DNA of 64,000 nucleotides from Brettanomyces bruxellensis (Eukaryota > Ascomycota > Pichiomycetes > Pichiales > Pichiaceae), in contig NC_054688.1 in NCBI RefSeq assembly GCF_011074885.1, positions 806,001-870,000 of the forward strand, read 5' to 3'. Shown here in pieces: positions 1 through 10,052 of this stretch. A program made the position numbers and the translations under genes. The number at the start of each line of letters is the position of its first letter. The stretch's first letter is position 1. The notes below the pieces were generated by a model that was given only the letters and a program-made list of their open reading frames with translations, was not told where the DNA came from and ran no database searches.

Positions 1-654
1 GGTCTGGTTTCCACTTTCAATTTCAATCAGTAAACTTATCGAAGGTTTCCAGGCACAACTATCTAAAGTTATCCTTCTGATCTCTGAATATACTTTATGA
101 AACTTTCTATTCTGCTTATGCATGTCATGTCTGAAAATCTGATGTTTGCGAACAGGAACTGATCCGAATACATCATAAGCGTAAACTCTCGTTCCATGGT
201 CCGCCCAATTTATCATTGAACAACTGGTGTCTTCTTGTTTCTCCGTAGTTAAAGTTCTAGAAACATTTCCAGCCTCTCTGGAAAATAGAATGCGACTCAT
301 CATTGAATCCTTTTCCGTTTTCGATGATATCATACATGCCGTACTAATGTTGATAATAGAGTTGAGGGCCTGACCTCTATATCCTAACGTCTCAGATTGA
401 CCGGGAAGTTTTGATGTATGATAACGTTTTCCAACAATTTTCATGTCATTTAGTGGAATGCCAACTCCATCGTCCTCGCAAATCACATTGACACATTTGC
501 CCTCAAGATCAAATTTCAAGATTACTTTGATTTGCGTTGCTTTGGCATCTATCGCATTTTGAATAAGCTCCTTCGCAATATCAGAAATACCTCCAATGAT
601 AAGGGTCCCCTGTAATAGCTTCTGGTATTGCTGATCAAGCACTTTAATTTCCAT
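1..654 (-). CDS. MLH3: MutL homologue Mlh3, N-terminal part, cut by window edge
   Basis: The reading frame is open from an ATG at 654 to the window edge, giving the first 218 residues; the C-terminus lies outside. It shows the MutL-family GHKL ATPase signature in order: KELIQNAIDA (motif I), DDGVGI (motif II), YHTSKL, and GYRGQALNSI, where most MutL proteins have GFRGEAL. GSVPVRK, the linker seen in MutL proteins, lies near residue 155. The GKRYHTSK spacing and the tyrosine in GYRG resemble Mlh3 more than Mlh1 or Pms1. By family knowledge Mlh3 pairs with Mlh1 in meiotic crossover resolution and some mismatch repair. The endonuclease motif cannot be checked because that region is missing here. 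Pms1 is the main alternative. Confidence 0.83.
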   Translation of the reverse strand, partial: MEIKVLDQQYQKLLQGTLIIGGISDIAKELIQNAIDAKATQIKVILKFDLEGKCVNVICEDDGVGIPLNDMKIVGKRYHTSKLPGQSETLGYRGQALNSIINISTACMISSKTEKDSMMSRILFSREAGNVSRTLTTEKQEDTSCSMINWADHGTRVYAYDVFGSVPVRKHQIFRHDMHKQNRKFHKVYSEIRRITLDSCAWKPSISLLIEIESGNQT

Positions 655-1087
655 GATCTACCATGGAATGTGGATGTTTATATTTTAAGTGGTTGAACCG
701 GTAGGTGAAAAACCCAAACTTCTTTAAGTTCTCGAAGGTTGCAATTTTCAACACAACTGCACACCAAAATTGTCGCGACAAATTATTTGTAATATGGATT
801 TCCGTGAAACGTTGGATAAGTGTAGTTGATGCCATGATATATAGCTGGGTTTTGTAGAAAGATCGTCTAAAAAGTTAAAAGGTATTTTATCGAAAATTAA
901 TATTGAAGGAGATTGGGAAAATAAGTTATTAGGTAAGGTTCTGTTAGGAAGAAAAGATATTCCTTGAGTAGTAATAATGTATTCGGGCGTTAAATAATTT
1001 ATTGAAAACAAAAAGCAAGAAAAAGAGGATTCTTTTCATCAACATTTAAATATCGCATTGTAAAGATTACAATACCTACTGCATGTC
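655..1087. other. Spacer upstream of MLH3
   Basis: No convincing gene. This is the MLH3 upstream region and is AT-rich. A perfect 12-bp palindrome, TTGTCGCGACAA, sits at 770-781, about 120 bp before the MLH3 ATG; a CG-rich palindrome in an AT-rich spacer could be a factor binding site. Short minus-strand frames here look like chance. Confidence 0.6.
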
Positions 1088-1145
1088 AAAGTTAGTGTTA
1101 CCAATAAATATCGAAATACTATATAAACCTGGTAACACCAACTTT
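1088..1145 (+). promoter_or_regulatory. TATA box flanked by a 15-bp inverted repeat
   Basis: Left arm AAAGTTAGTGTTACC (1088-1102) and right arm GGTAACACCAACTTT (1131-1145) are reverse complements with one mismatch; the next inner pair (1103/1130) also matches. The spacer between them holds TATATAAA at 1120-1127. The arrangement suggests a plus-strand promoter with a symmetric regulator site around TATA. Transcription would be expected to begin a few tens of bases downstream, at or before the small frame at 1193 and the structured region that follows it. Confidence 0.5.
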
Positions 1146-1192
1146 AACAAAAGAACATTACGACAACTTACGGAACTATCCATAAACTGAAG

Positions 1193-1378
1193 ATGCCAGG
1201 TCCAGTCCCTACCAAATTTTCAAGAAGACGAAATTTCGCGTCTCGAAGAAGGGAAAAAATTTCACAGGAATATAAAGTCGTGGACATTCTCACTCTCACC
1301 CTCATTCCTCCCATGCATACTCTTTTCCTTTATGACAGTTACCTTCACAAAGCAAAGCGTTCCAAATATCTAAGATGA
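1193..1378 (+). CDS. Possible 61-residue basic protein
   Basis: An ATG 66 bp downstream of a TATA box opens a 61-codon frame. Its first 26 residues are rich in arginine and lysine (for example FSRRRNF and SRRREK); the rest is hydrophobic and unremarkable. I do not recognise it. The stop codon falls inside a strong predicted RNA hairpin (1370-1389), so the frame may simply be the front of a non-coding transcript. Low confidence as a protein gene. Confidence 0.2.
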   Translation: MPGPVPTKFSRRRNFASRRREKISQEYKVVDILTLTLIPPMHTLFLYDSYLHKAKRSKYLR

Positions 1379-1560
1379 GCACATCTTAGTGATGTGGGAG
1401 CTTCCTCGTCCTTCAGGATGGCCGCCTGGAGTCAAATAAAGACGCTCCAAAGCATGATGAACGCTGCTTCGTTATAAGAGCAGTTTGTTGCAGAGACGTT
1501 TTGCCTTTGCACGTTGATTGTGTGGCCAACATGGAGGGCTGAGGATAAATCAACAGAAAC
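1370..1560 (+). ncRNA. Candidate structured non-coding RNA (possible snoRNA)
   Basis: This stretch is more GC-rich than its surroundings and folds on paper. CTAAGATG (1370-1377) pairs perfectly with CATCTTAG (1382-1389) across a 4-nt loop. GGAGC (1397-1401) pairs with GCTCC (1444-1448). AACGCTGC starting at 1460 pairs with a downstream GCAG and CGTT. GTTG and CAAC near 1513 and 1527 make another short stem. A box-C-like ATGATGA (1454-1460) and a box-D-like CTGA (1539-1542) could define a C/D snoRNA of about 90-100 nt, but no good terminal stem joins them. It does not match what I recall of U3, RNase P, MRP, SRP or the spliceosomal RNAs. A TATA box lies upstream. The ends are guesses. Confidence 0.3.
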
Positions 1561-1776
1561 GTGTATCATAGTACATTGACTCGTTTAAATACTTTCGTCG
1601 AATCAATGTCTCCAGTGACACGAACATTTTTAGCAGTGTAGGGATGAAGTATTAAATTAATTGTATAGAGAAAAGAGAGTCATCAAAAGCTCGATACAAA
1701 CCAAAGCAGCAAAGAAACGACATCAGTAATGATAAAAGCCAGTCGCCGGGACCGATGACAGGCCGATCGTAGATGT

Positions 1777-1890
1777 AAAAAAAGAAAGAAAGAAGGAAAC
1801 GGGGAAAAAATGGATAAAATAGAAGATAATACTGAAAAATGAAGAATTCAAGGAAGAAAGAAAGAAAAAAGAAAAAAATAAAGAAAAAGT
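1777..1890 (+). repeat. Polypurine GAAA-type microsatellite tract
   Basis: The plus strand is almost entirely A and G here, with repeated GAAA units, between the candidate RNA and the 3' end of RSP5. On the RSP5 (minus) strand it is a pyrimidine tract about 100-220 bp past the stop codon, so it probably lies in or just beyond the RSP5 3' UTR. Confidence 0.6.
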
Positions 1891-1994
1891 GAGCGGTGGA
1901 CATCGAATTGAGCAGCAAGGATAGTATAAGGAATACCGATTAAATGCACAGAGCAGAAGATGATATTATTTGTGGTCAGAAGGATCAGCAGCGA

Positions 1995-4316
1995 TCATTC
2001 CTGTCCAAAGCCAACGGTCTCCTCGACAGCCATGGTGAGCTTCTTTCTCAAAGATTCGTAGTCCTTGTAAGGAGGAAGATCTATTCTATTGAAGCAGGTG
2101 TGGGACTTCGGCAACTGGTCGGGATCGCCGGCCTTCTCCACGGTAAACCTTCTCGGTCCGTCGGAACCTTGCAAGTCCTTGAAGCCGTTAACGGGGATAC
2201 GGGAAGTACCGGTTGCAAACTGGAGCAACCTGGCCCTCTGGTCGCTCTCCCACTCGGCAATGCACTTCCAGAACCACTCGATGACCTGGTCAGACTCCTG
2301 GTAGCCCCTGTAATCGGTGTGTCTCTTCCAGTCATCGATGTCAATGTCGGAGAGACCACCGATGAGCAACTCGAGCTCCCTCTCATCGAAGACCTGGACC
2401 AGATCCTCAGGAATGAGCTCGTTGAAGCCGTCCATAAAGGCCTTGAACTGCTGTTCGATGGGCTTGGAGATGATCCACTCGGTCTTCAGCTCGACGAACT
2501 CCTTCTTGTTGTCGTTGGTGACGTCGATGTGGCGTCCGTCCGGTTTCAAGTCGATGACTTCTTTCTTGCCGAAGTGGTCGACCTCAACGGAGAAAGTCTC
2601 GAAGATGACGTCGGTGATGTCGTTGGCCAACATCCAGCACAGCGAGCGGTACATCTCTGAGTCAACACTCTCGAGATCCTGCAACAGGATCTTCTTGTGG
2701 AGCATCATCTTGTACATGGCACCAACAAAGAAGGCGTCGAGGAAGCGGCGGTGGAATACACCCAAGCCGACAGTTCGGCCGATGAACTTAAAGTAGCTCA
2801 AGTGCTCCGGGTTGATGCCCGAGTCCGGGTTGATCTGGAGCGTGTAGTTGTCACTGGACGCGTACTTGAAAAGGCAGTAAATCGGGTTGAAGATCTCGTG
2901 CGAGAGCTGCTGGAAGAACTCACGTGACACTCCGCCGTAGTCCAAGCCTTCCTCGCCATCGAACTTGATCATCAACCGCTTCTTCAAGTCCTCCGGCGTC
3001 TGCCTCATCACCTCGCGGTACGAGTCCTCCATGAGGTTGCTTCTCCGCACCTTGATGTGGCACTGTCCGGGTAGGATCCGGAGGGCCGGCTGCGACCGGA
3101 AGTACACGAGCTTCCGCCGGAAGTCCCGCTTGTACTGCGGCACGTTCTGGTCGAGAGAGGACGGCAAACGAGGGTCGTCCCACGTCGTAGTCTTCGTGTT
3201 GTGATCTACAAAGTACACGCGAGACGTGTTTGCCAACCTCATCTCCCATCCACTAGGAAGTGGGCCCAGGGCCGACAACCGCTGTGCGTTGTACCCGTTG
3301 TTGCTGCCAAAGCTCTTGATGAACTGCTGCCTTCTCGGGTCCACCCACGTGGTGGTTCTCGTGTTGTGGTCCACGTAGTACGGCCGGCCCTCAGGTGTGA
3401 ACCGCTGTTCCCAGCCCCGCGGAAGCTCACCCAACCCGGCAGCCGTGGCTCCCGACGCCGCCATCTGCATAGCCGTCGCCTGGTCCACGCCGGGGGACGA
3501 TGCCTGGGATGCCTGGGGTGGCTGGGAGGCCTGGGAGGCCAAAGATGCCAAGGATGCCGGATTCTGCGGTATTGAGGGCGACCCCAGCGTTCCCCCGGGG
3601 GCAACATCACCTCCACGGTGCTCCGACGCATCCAAGGTCGGCCTCTTCCACGTCGTCGTCCGCGTGTTGTGGTCTACGTAGTACGTCCGGCCAAAATTGT
3701 CCGTCCTCCTCTCCCATCCGGGCGGAAGCCGGCCCAACTGGTCCTCGAACGACGAGAATTGCCGCTGGGGGGCCGCCGGCCGAGCCCGCGACGCCTGCTG
3801 GGCCACTGCGGCTGCCGTACCGGGGAACTGCTGGCCCACACTCGGCCCCTGGGCCCCGTTACTCGAGTACTCGGGTGATGCTTCCCCACTAGCAATGCCA
3901 TTTTCGGCTGCATCCCCCGATGGAGGGTGGGAAACAGTCACCACGATCTTGCCCGACACACTGAGGTTTGAGTTCGACCGCTTCAACTCCTCCGTGATGG
4001 TCTGCTCGCTCGCCGTGTCCTCGAGACTGATCACATCGCCTATCCGGACATTCACCACCCCCAAGAACCCCTGGTCCTTCTTCTTGAACTTCTTCTGGTC
4101 GAAAACCTGGATGATCAAGATCGACCCCTCTGTCACGTTGAACTCGAACGTCTGGTTCCAGTGCGGTGACAACGTCTTTTTTGCCGTTTCCGTAGTCTTC
4201 GTCTGCGATCCGTCCACCGTGAGTACTGCAAACGGATCCGGCGACCGGAACAGATCTCTCTTGTATAGACCCTCTGCCGCTATGAGCCTCACTAGTATTT
4301 TTGCACGAACTGCCAT
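1995..4316 (-). CDS. RSP5: NEDD4-family HECT ubiquitin ligase Rsp5
   Basis: The 773-residue protein has the full Rsp5 layout: an N-terminal C2 domain (about 4-130), three WW domains (about 196-228, 296-329, 351-384), each with two tryptophans and a YYVDHNT or YFVDHNT core, and a C-terminal HECT domain (about 440-773). The catalytic cysteine is C741 in KSHTCFNR, 32 residues from the end, exactly as in the 809-residue S. cerevisiae protein. By family knowledge it ubiquitinates plasma-membrane transporters and other PY-motif clients or adaptors, driving endocytosis and sorting. Linkers between WW domains are Ala/Ser/Gln/Gly-rich. Third codon positions are strongly G/C, unlike the neighbours, which leaves long open frames on the opposite strand (1944-2660, 3697-4533) that I treat as shadows. 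Confidence 0.97.
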   Translation of the reverse strand: MAVRAKILVRLIAAEGLYKRDLFRSPDPFAVLTVDGSQTKTTETAKKTLSPHWNQTFEFNVTEGSILIIQVFDQKKFKKKDQGFLGVVNVRIGDVISLEDTASEQTITEELKRSNSNLSVSGKIVVTVSHPPSGDAAENGIASGEASPEYSSNGAQGPSVGQQFPGTAAAVAQQASRARPAAPQRQFSSFEDQLGRLPPGWERRTDNFGRTYYVDHNTRTTTWKRPTLDASEHRGGDVAPGGTLGSPSIPQNPASLASLASQASQPPQASQASSPGVDQATAMQMAASGATAAGLGELPRGWEQRFTPEGRPYYVDHNTRTTTWVDPRRQQFIKSFGSNNGYNAQRLSALGPLPSGWEMRLANTSRVYFVDHNTKTTTWDDPRLPSSLDQNVPQYKRDFRRKLVYFRSQPALRILPGQCHIKVRRSNLMEDSYREVMRQTPEDLKKRLMIKFDGEEGLDYGGVSREFFQQLSHEIFNPIYCLFKYASSDNYTLQINPDSGINPEHLSYFKFIGRTVGLGVFHRRFLDAFFVGAMYKMMLHKKILLQDLESVDSEMYRSLCWMLANDITDVIFETFSVEVDHFGKKEVIDLKPDGRHIDVTNDNKKEFVELKTEWIISKPIEQQFKAFMDGFNELIPEDLVQVFDERELELLIGGLSDIDIDDWKRHTDYRGYQESDQVIEWFWKCIAEWESDQRARLLQFATGTSRIPVNGFKDLQGSDGPRRFTVEKAGDPDQLPKSHTCFNRIDLPPYKDYESLRKKLTMAVEETVGFGQE

Positions 4317-5924
4317 TATTGGTCGTGCTTCTTTGCTTCCTGCGTACCCGGTTATTCCTCAATATCCTTTTGGCTCAGACAATCGCTGGATACCAAAGAA
4401 AAATAATAATATGATGCTAAATGCCTATCTGTATAAAGAGTTCCTGTCCTTCTGTTGTATCCTCCGTTATCCAAATGACCCAATGATCCCTCACAAAGCC
4501 ACAAATGTATCCGAATTAAACAAAACAAAGTGAATGCCTTGCCCAGCTGTATGTATGTATATCGTTCAATATATGTAAATAATGATAATAGCTGATGCTT
4601 TCTAACTCGCTATGCCTGCGTGCTTCTTTATATTTACAAACTCTGCTTTTCTCAAAAAAAAAAAGCTTGATCGCTCACTAACGTACCTTCTTGGTATTCC
4701 TCCTGTTAATTCCGTGTCCGAAACACAAATGTGGTGCAACTGAGTCTAAGATACGTTTACTTGAAAATTGCGTTTTTTCTGCTTTCCCTCACCTGTTCTG
4801 CTAAAAAAAGTATGTGAGAAAAAAAAAAAATTGAGGATGGTACAAAAAAAAAAAAACTAACTACAAGAATGCGTGTGCGTTTGTTGCCTTAGACAACTCA
4901 TATGAAACTGGGCACAGCACACCGGTTTATGAACTATGCACGCAGTTCCTACATACCAAAAAAGACCACTAATTTTCATTCATACAAAACTCCGCCCCAC
5001 ATCCCCTGCTGTCTCCGCCAATTATACCTCTTTAATAATATATATCCTTTTCCTTCGTATCACTCACTACTCATCAGAAGTTCTCATATAGGCAGAAATT
5101 AATTCGATCACCTGAAGTTCGCGGATCAAAGCAAAAAAAAAAAAGTAGCAGGAGAAAATTAGAAAATAACAAGCTACGCCGACAAATAGCTTTGTCTATA
5201 ATTACTAAATTTGCAGATGATCGGAACGAAAGGAGGGAAAAGCAGAACAGACAAAGAAAAGCAGACTATGCCATGATTTGTAAAGCTACCATACGTATCA
5301 TATAGAAGCCCTTTACAATAATACCTACGTTCCATGAAAAAGATGTGCATAAGGCATCAAATCAAATTAAACTACTTCACTGTCAACAATGACTGTATTT
5401 GGATAAAACCGCTAAAAACCAGTAATAAATAGATAGCTCGGAAAAACTAATACCATCACAAGAAAAGAAAAGAAGTAAAAAAAATACACATGCGCAACCT
5501 TACACTACTTCAAATAGCTCCGGTAGCCAATGACTATTTCTTTACGTGCCGCACAGAATACTAGCGAGGTTATGTAGAAAAAAAGTACTATAACAAATAA
5601 ACAGGACATAATTCATAATAGAATGACCTGGAGATGGCTGGCCAACACTATGATGTGGGACGATATCATTTGGGCCCAAATCGAGATCAGAAAATCCAAT
5701 GGGGAAACGACTTTTCCAAATGCGGCATAGTCGCATCCCAATGAAGAAATTTTTAACGTCCAGCCTGCTTTTCAGGAGTGGCTTCGCTTTATGGTTCATT
5801 TATTACTGAGCTAATATAAATACAGAAACGCAGCCCAAATTCGCTTCAAGCACTTACCAATGCAATTCTTGAACAGACAAACTATCTGCAGTGTAAAGCT
5901 GAAACTTTACCACTTCACTCAAAC
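4317..5924. other. 1.6 kb divergent spacer, RSP5 and DSE1-like promoters
   Basis: No supported gene. It serves the divergently transcribed RSP5 and the DSE1-like gene. Several A runs of 10-13 bases occur (for example near 4652, 4820, 4843, 5132), typical nucleosome-depleted promoter tracts. Short frames of 60-85 codons here have no recognisable content. Confidence 0.6.
5637..5822 (+). promoter_or_regulatory. Ace2/Swi5-type cores and TATA box before the DSE1-like gene
   Basis: GCTGG (5637-5641, CCAGC on the minus strand) and CCAGC (5760-5764) match the core of Ace2/Swi5 sites; TATAAATA lies at 5815-5822, about 100 bp before the ATG at 5925. In S. cerevisiae DSE1 is an Ace2 target expressed in daughter cells. 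The cores are short and could be chance. Confidence 0.35.
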
Positions 5925-7388
5925 ATGAGTTCACCAACATTAAGATCATCGTCTGCCTCAGTAATTGAAGATCTTTACAGAAAGATTGACGAAACGACGC
6001 AGGAAGTCCTCACTGATTCTAGAAGTTCTATGGATACAAGTTTAAATGAGAAAGAGGATGAGCAAGAGTACAAAATAAAATCAAGCTATTGGAAGCTTGT
6101 GAGCCATGCCAATAACAAACCAGGAAATTCGCAGCCAAAACTTGAATGCATCTCAGCCGTCGACAGTATAGTGGCTGTGGCCTCATCAGAAAAAAGAAGC
6201 AATCTCCGCATATACGGTCTGGATACCGAAATGCACAGAATGACACATATAAGCAGCATATCTTTACCTGACATCAAATGCCTGGAGTGGCTATACGATC
6301 CAACAGATGACCAATCTGAAAACGAACTTCGCTTTTTACTCACAGGACACTCAAATGGTATTGTCAATCTGATTATGGTGCCACTTGCTCCAACATGCGG
6401 AGTGGAACACGCACAGATCATCAAACAGTTCAACCATAAAAGGCAACTCCTTTACTATACTGGGGAGATGGATTCTCACACTTCAATCAGCCGACCCACG
6501 TCATCATTGAACCAAATTCTGCAGATGCAGGTGACACCAAAAACCTGGACCAGGTGTAACAGAAACTCCATGTTGTCTTTATATGGTGAGCACTTGTTTA
6601 TGTGGGACACTAGCAGGTCAAGAAGACCATTACTTTGTACTAGGACTGGTGGAACATCATGCTTTGATTCTAACCCATCCACTGATGGTATACTTGCTCT
6701 TTCTGGACGCTTTGGAGTATCACTATGTGATCTCAGACAAACCCAGCAACAGGCATCACTTTTATTTATACCAAGCCAGTACAATAAAGAGTCTGTTGCC
6801 GTGAGTTGGTGCAAGTCCGATCCTAATTACATATGCTCAGCTTCGATTGACAGCACCGTTATGGTTTGGGATATTCGTATGCTCAAACCTGTCGCATGCT
6901 TAAAGCAAGACACCCCAGGCATCAATTCCGTTAGTTGGGATAAGAAAGAAAGCATATTCAGCAGTTCGGATGACGGAAAACTAGTGCACTGGAATTTGAA
7001 CGATATTAATATCGACAATATTGACAGAACTAGCCAACCTATAATATGTACAACTCACGATGGCCACAATACCGATGTCACCATTAGTGAAATAGGTACA
7101 CCAATTTACGCCTCCGAAGAAAAAATAATCAATATGACAAGTTGCACTGCTAACGAGTCAATACTGACAATCGACAACCAATTTCTAGGGCTTCACTCCA
7201 GAATGACAGAGGGAAGACCAAGAAGTTCATCGTCAGTGACATGTGTTGCATCTGAAAAGAGTAAAAACTATGTTTTAACTTCGACGAATACCAACAAGTA
7301 CAATCAAACAAACTGGAGCTCGAATTCTTCACCAACGTTGATTAACAGGAGCCTTTACAATAATGACGTGCTACAACAAAGCACGTAA
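5925..7388 (+). CDS. DSE1: WD-repeat protein, probably Dse1-like
   Basis: The 487-residue protein has a Ser-rich N-terminus, then from about residue 50 a WD-type propeller. Clear blades include SIDSTVMVWDIR, SSSDDGKLVHWNL, and weaker ones such as GEHLFMWDTS and SGRFGVSLCDLR. The SYWKLV segment near residue 54, followed by SNLRIYGL about 40 residues later, resembles fungal Dse1 proteins as I remember them. The C-terminal 100 residues are Ser/Thr/Asn-rich and probably disordered. In S. cerevisiae Dse1 is a daughter-cell-specific protein linked to cell separation and wall metabolism. Family membership as a WD40 protein is sure; the Dse1 identity is an inference supported by two possible Ace2 cores upstream. 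Confidence 0.55.
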   Translation: MSSPTLRSSSASVIEDLYRKIDETTQEVLTDSRSSMDTSLNEKEDEQEYKIKSSYWKLVSHANNKPGNSQPKLECISAVDSIVAVASSEKRSNLRIYGLDTEMHRMTHISSISLPDIKCLEWLYDPTDDQSENELRFLLTGHSNGIVNLIMVPLAPTCGVEHAQIIKQFNHKRQLLYYTGEMDSHTSISRPTSSLNQILQMQVTPKTWTRCNRNSMLSLYGEHLFMWDTSRSRRPLLCTRTGGTSCFDSNPSTDGILALSGRFGVSLCDLRQTQQQASLLFIPSQYNKESVAVSWCKSDPNYICSASIDSTVMVWDIRMLKPVACLKQDTPGINSVSWDKKESIFSSSDDGKLVHWNLNDINIDNIDRTSQPIICTTHDGHNTDVTISEIGTPIYASEEKIINMTSCTANESILTIDNQFLGLHSRMTEGRPRSSSSVTCVASEKSKNYVLTSTNTNKYNQTNWSSNSSPTLINRSLYNNDVLQQST

Positions 7389-7591
7389 AACCTACCAGGC
7401 CGAAGTATTCATCAAAATGGCCGCTTCGACATCTAATATGATACATGATACCTTTTTTATACGCAAATATATGATAAATATATTCCAAGTCACAGGCCTG
7501 CAGTTAGTATGTATATTATTTTCCCTTGAATTTTTTGTATTATGCTAATGAAATGTAAGATAAGGTGACCAAACAGACAGGATAAGCAATC

Positions 7592-8710
7592 TCACTGCAT
7601 GAATGGGATGAGAGGCATGCAGTTTTCGTATTCCACCTTCAAATACTTGCCATCATTGGCTATCAACCAACGGTAAAACAGCTCTAAAAATTGCTGTACT
7701 ATCTTTAAGCTATCAATGTCCATTTTGCTCTCTATCATCAAGTTTGGAAAGATCACACACAATCTAAGAAGAAAGATTGGAGGATATACATCAGCAAGTT
7801 CATCCATTTCGTGCTTCTTCAAAATCTCCTTGTACTGTTCACGTTCATACCTGTACAGAAGCAATGAACCCACGGATCTGTTGAAATATAACTTCAAGCT
7901 TTCACCTATCTCGAGGAAATTATCAACAGTAGCGTCGTCCAACGGGTTTCGCTTTTCATCAGCAGACGACGTTATATAGCCATCACTTAGATCACGACAA
8001 ATATACTTAGTGAACTGCCGCAAAACATCAGAAACACTACATGGCTTGTCCAAAATAACCTGCTTCTCGTTTTTTGTGATATTCTCCCAGTCCTTGACTA
8101 ATTTTAACTTAATCTGGGACGGAACAGTAACGCTGAATTGCGAAGAATGCTTGGAAAGTTGCTCGTAAAATGTGTTTGCGTATGTACGAGGCGATTTTGA
8201 TTTTGATGATCTGAACATATGGCTTCGACTGTCCCCATTTCCTGTAAGTAAACTGTGCTTTTTTACCACTCCATACTCTTTTTTGACCCCCTTCGAAGGA
8301 ACGTGGCTTCCGGAACGACTTCTTGGCCTAGAATGTTGTCCATCTTTTACAGAGTTTGATGCTTTTGGAGACTTCGGAGCCTTCGAAAGCTCCTGGCGGA
8401 CCTTCAGTTGAAGCTTTAGACTTTTCTGCAAATCAATATTCTGTGCATTCTTTTCAATCATTCTGTCATCACCGACCCATTCATCCCACTTCTTATTCCA
8501 TCCTTGGTAGTGCACGTAGTATGCATTTTCAGATTTGAGCTTTGCAGGGAGAGATCTATCCGCGTTGACCTCGACTATCTGTTTTTGCTTTTCGTTCCAG
8601 CGTTTTATTTTATGTGTTTTCTGATCGTACACTCTGATTATCTTAGAATCATAAAGCAATGGACCCTGATAAACTAGAACCGTATCTCCTAAGTCTTTCG
8701 ATGCAGTCAT
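7592..8710 (-). CDS. EAF3: Chromo-barrel/MRG protein Eaf3
   Basis: The 372-residue protein has an N-terminal chromo barrel (about 8-95, including VLVYQGPLLYDSKI and the aromatic pair in YYVHYQGWNKKWDEWV), a Ser/Lys-rich linker, and a C-terminal MRG domain (about 195-372). By family knowledge Eaf3/MRG15 reads methylated H3K36 and belongs to both the NuA4 acetyltransferase and the Rpd3S deacetylase. The start is set at the ATG at 8710 (MTASKDLG); the seven codons before it open only with TTG. Length is close to the 401 residues of the S. cerevisiae protein. It converges on the DSE1-like gene with about 200 bp between stops. Confidence 0.93.
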   Translation of the reverse strand: MTASKDLGDTVLVYQGPLLYDSKIIRVYDQKTHKIKRWNEKQKQIVEVNADRSLPAKLKSENAYYVHYQGWNKKWDEWVGDDRMIEKNAQNIDLQKSLKLQLKVRQELSKAPKSPKASNSVKDGQHSRPRSRSGSHVPSKGVKKEYGVVKKHSLLTGNGDSRSHMFRSSKSKSPRTYANTFYEQLSKHSSQFSVTVPSQIKLKLVKDWENITKNEKQVILDKPCSVSDVLRQFTKYICRDLSDGYITSSADEKRNPLDDATVDNFLEIGESLKLYFNRSVGSLLLYRYEREQYKEILKKHEMDELADVYPPIFLLRLCVIFPNLMIESKMDIDSLKIVQQFLELFYRWLIANDGKYLKVEYENCMPLIPFMQ

Positions 8711-10052
8711 TATTCTTTTGGTGATGCCCAAATAAAGGCTTTTAGTTAAATGATTGAAAGCAATAGATGATGGCCGAAAAAGGTCTGGATGTATTTCAAT
8801 TTGATTTTAATAATGCGGTCACTACATAAAAAAAAAGCCGCATGACAAAGATATTGACCTCGGGAAACACACACATCTGAGGCATATTATGCGAAATAGC
8901 CTGAAAATTATTTTAGGGTCTCAGACAATATTCAAATCATAGAAATTTACGATTGGGTACACCGATGGGACTGGAGGAATAGTCAATATATATTAAATTG
9001 AAGATCATCGAACCTGATTACTCCACGGAATGTGTATTTAACTTTATGTGAGGATTAAATCTAATGCGGAGATTTTTCGAGATGTAATACTGGAAAATGT
9101 AGAATGATTTGCAAAATGATTGGAATTGGAGTCAAAAATAGAACTACGATGCACCACTGGCATATTACCAACATATTTTAAATATTTTTACTGCAATAAT
9201 TTTGTCCTACCGAAAAAAATATCAGAAAGATAATTTTATTTACATGTTGAAAAGATGAACTAAAGAAAACAACAACGACAAAAAAACGAGCATCAGAAGC
9301 CGTCGGTAACTTAGTTCATGTTCACACTTCCGACATTCTTTCTAAATAAATCCCAATCTGAAAACAGCAGCATGCAAATTTGAAGAAAGAAGAAAAAGGC
9401 ACATTTCCAGGATCGATGGCAGTGCAAATCAGCTCATTGTGTCTAAGTTCGACCTGTGATCTTTTTTTGGCATCAGTTCGAACATTATTTGAGTCCAATG
9501 CTAACAATCGTCATTACATATTACATTCATCTATTTTTAAAATTACACTCATTTGTGCACACAATTTTTTAGTTTCTATTTTTTTCGCTCTATTTTATTT
9601 TATTTTACTTTTTTTGTAGCAGGCACTATCCCGCTTCGCTCTCTAACCCTACTAGATCATTTGCTGCACTCTGTCACACCCTAAGTTTTACGCCATCCCT
9701 ATGAGATATGATATCATTTTAATTGCAAACGGGAGAAAAGTTAAATTGAATCTAAACATTGTGTTTTCAGGATTCGCATACACGTATCCAATTGTCAATA
9801 CCTGCTAATTTTGAAATTTTTGATCTAAAAGGAAAATCTGGCTAGGCACACTCGAAACATTACTGAAACTAGCCTAGATATAGATCGAATAGAAGTCGAG
9901 AACGGAGAATAGAAAAAAAAAAACTCGGGCATTTAATAGAAAAAATAGAAAGAAATATCTAAACACTAGGATCAAGTATTGCATCGTATCCAAAAACCAA
10001 AAGAAAGAAGGGGTATAACATTTTATTACAGCTTCGGGTAAAATAGGTTAGC
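8711..10052. other. 1.3 kb divergent spacer, EAF3 and STE7 promoters
   Basis: No supported gene. AT-rich with poly(A/T) runs. A single TGAAACT near 9863 is one base off the pheromone response element core TGAAACA, too weak to call. Two overlapping short frames around 9322-9619 have no recognisable content. Confidence 0.55.

Noticed and set aside
1944..4533. Long plus-strand open frames (238, 159, 124, 278 codons) over RSP5
   Set aside because: They are antisense to a highly conserved gene. GC-rich third positions remove stop codons on the other strand; the translations have no recognisable domains.
9322..9619. Two short frames in the EAF3-STE7 spacer
   Set aside because: Opposite-strand overlap, simple composition, no family match.
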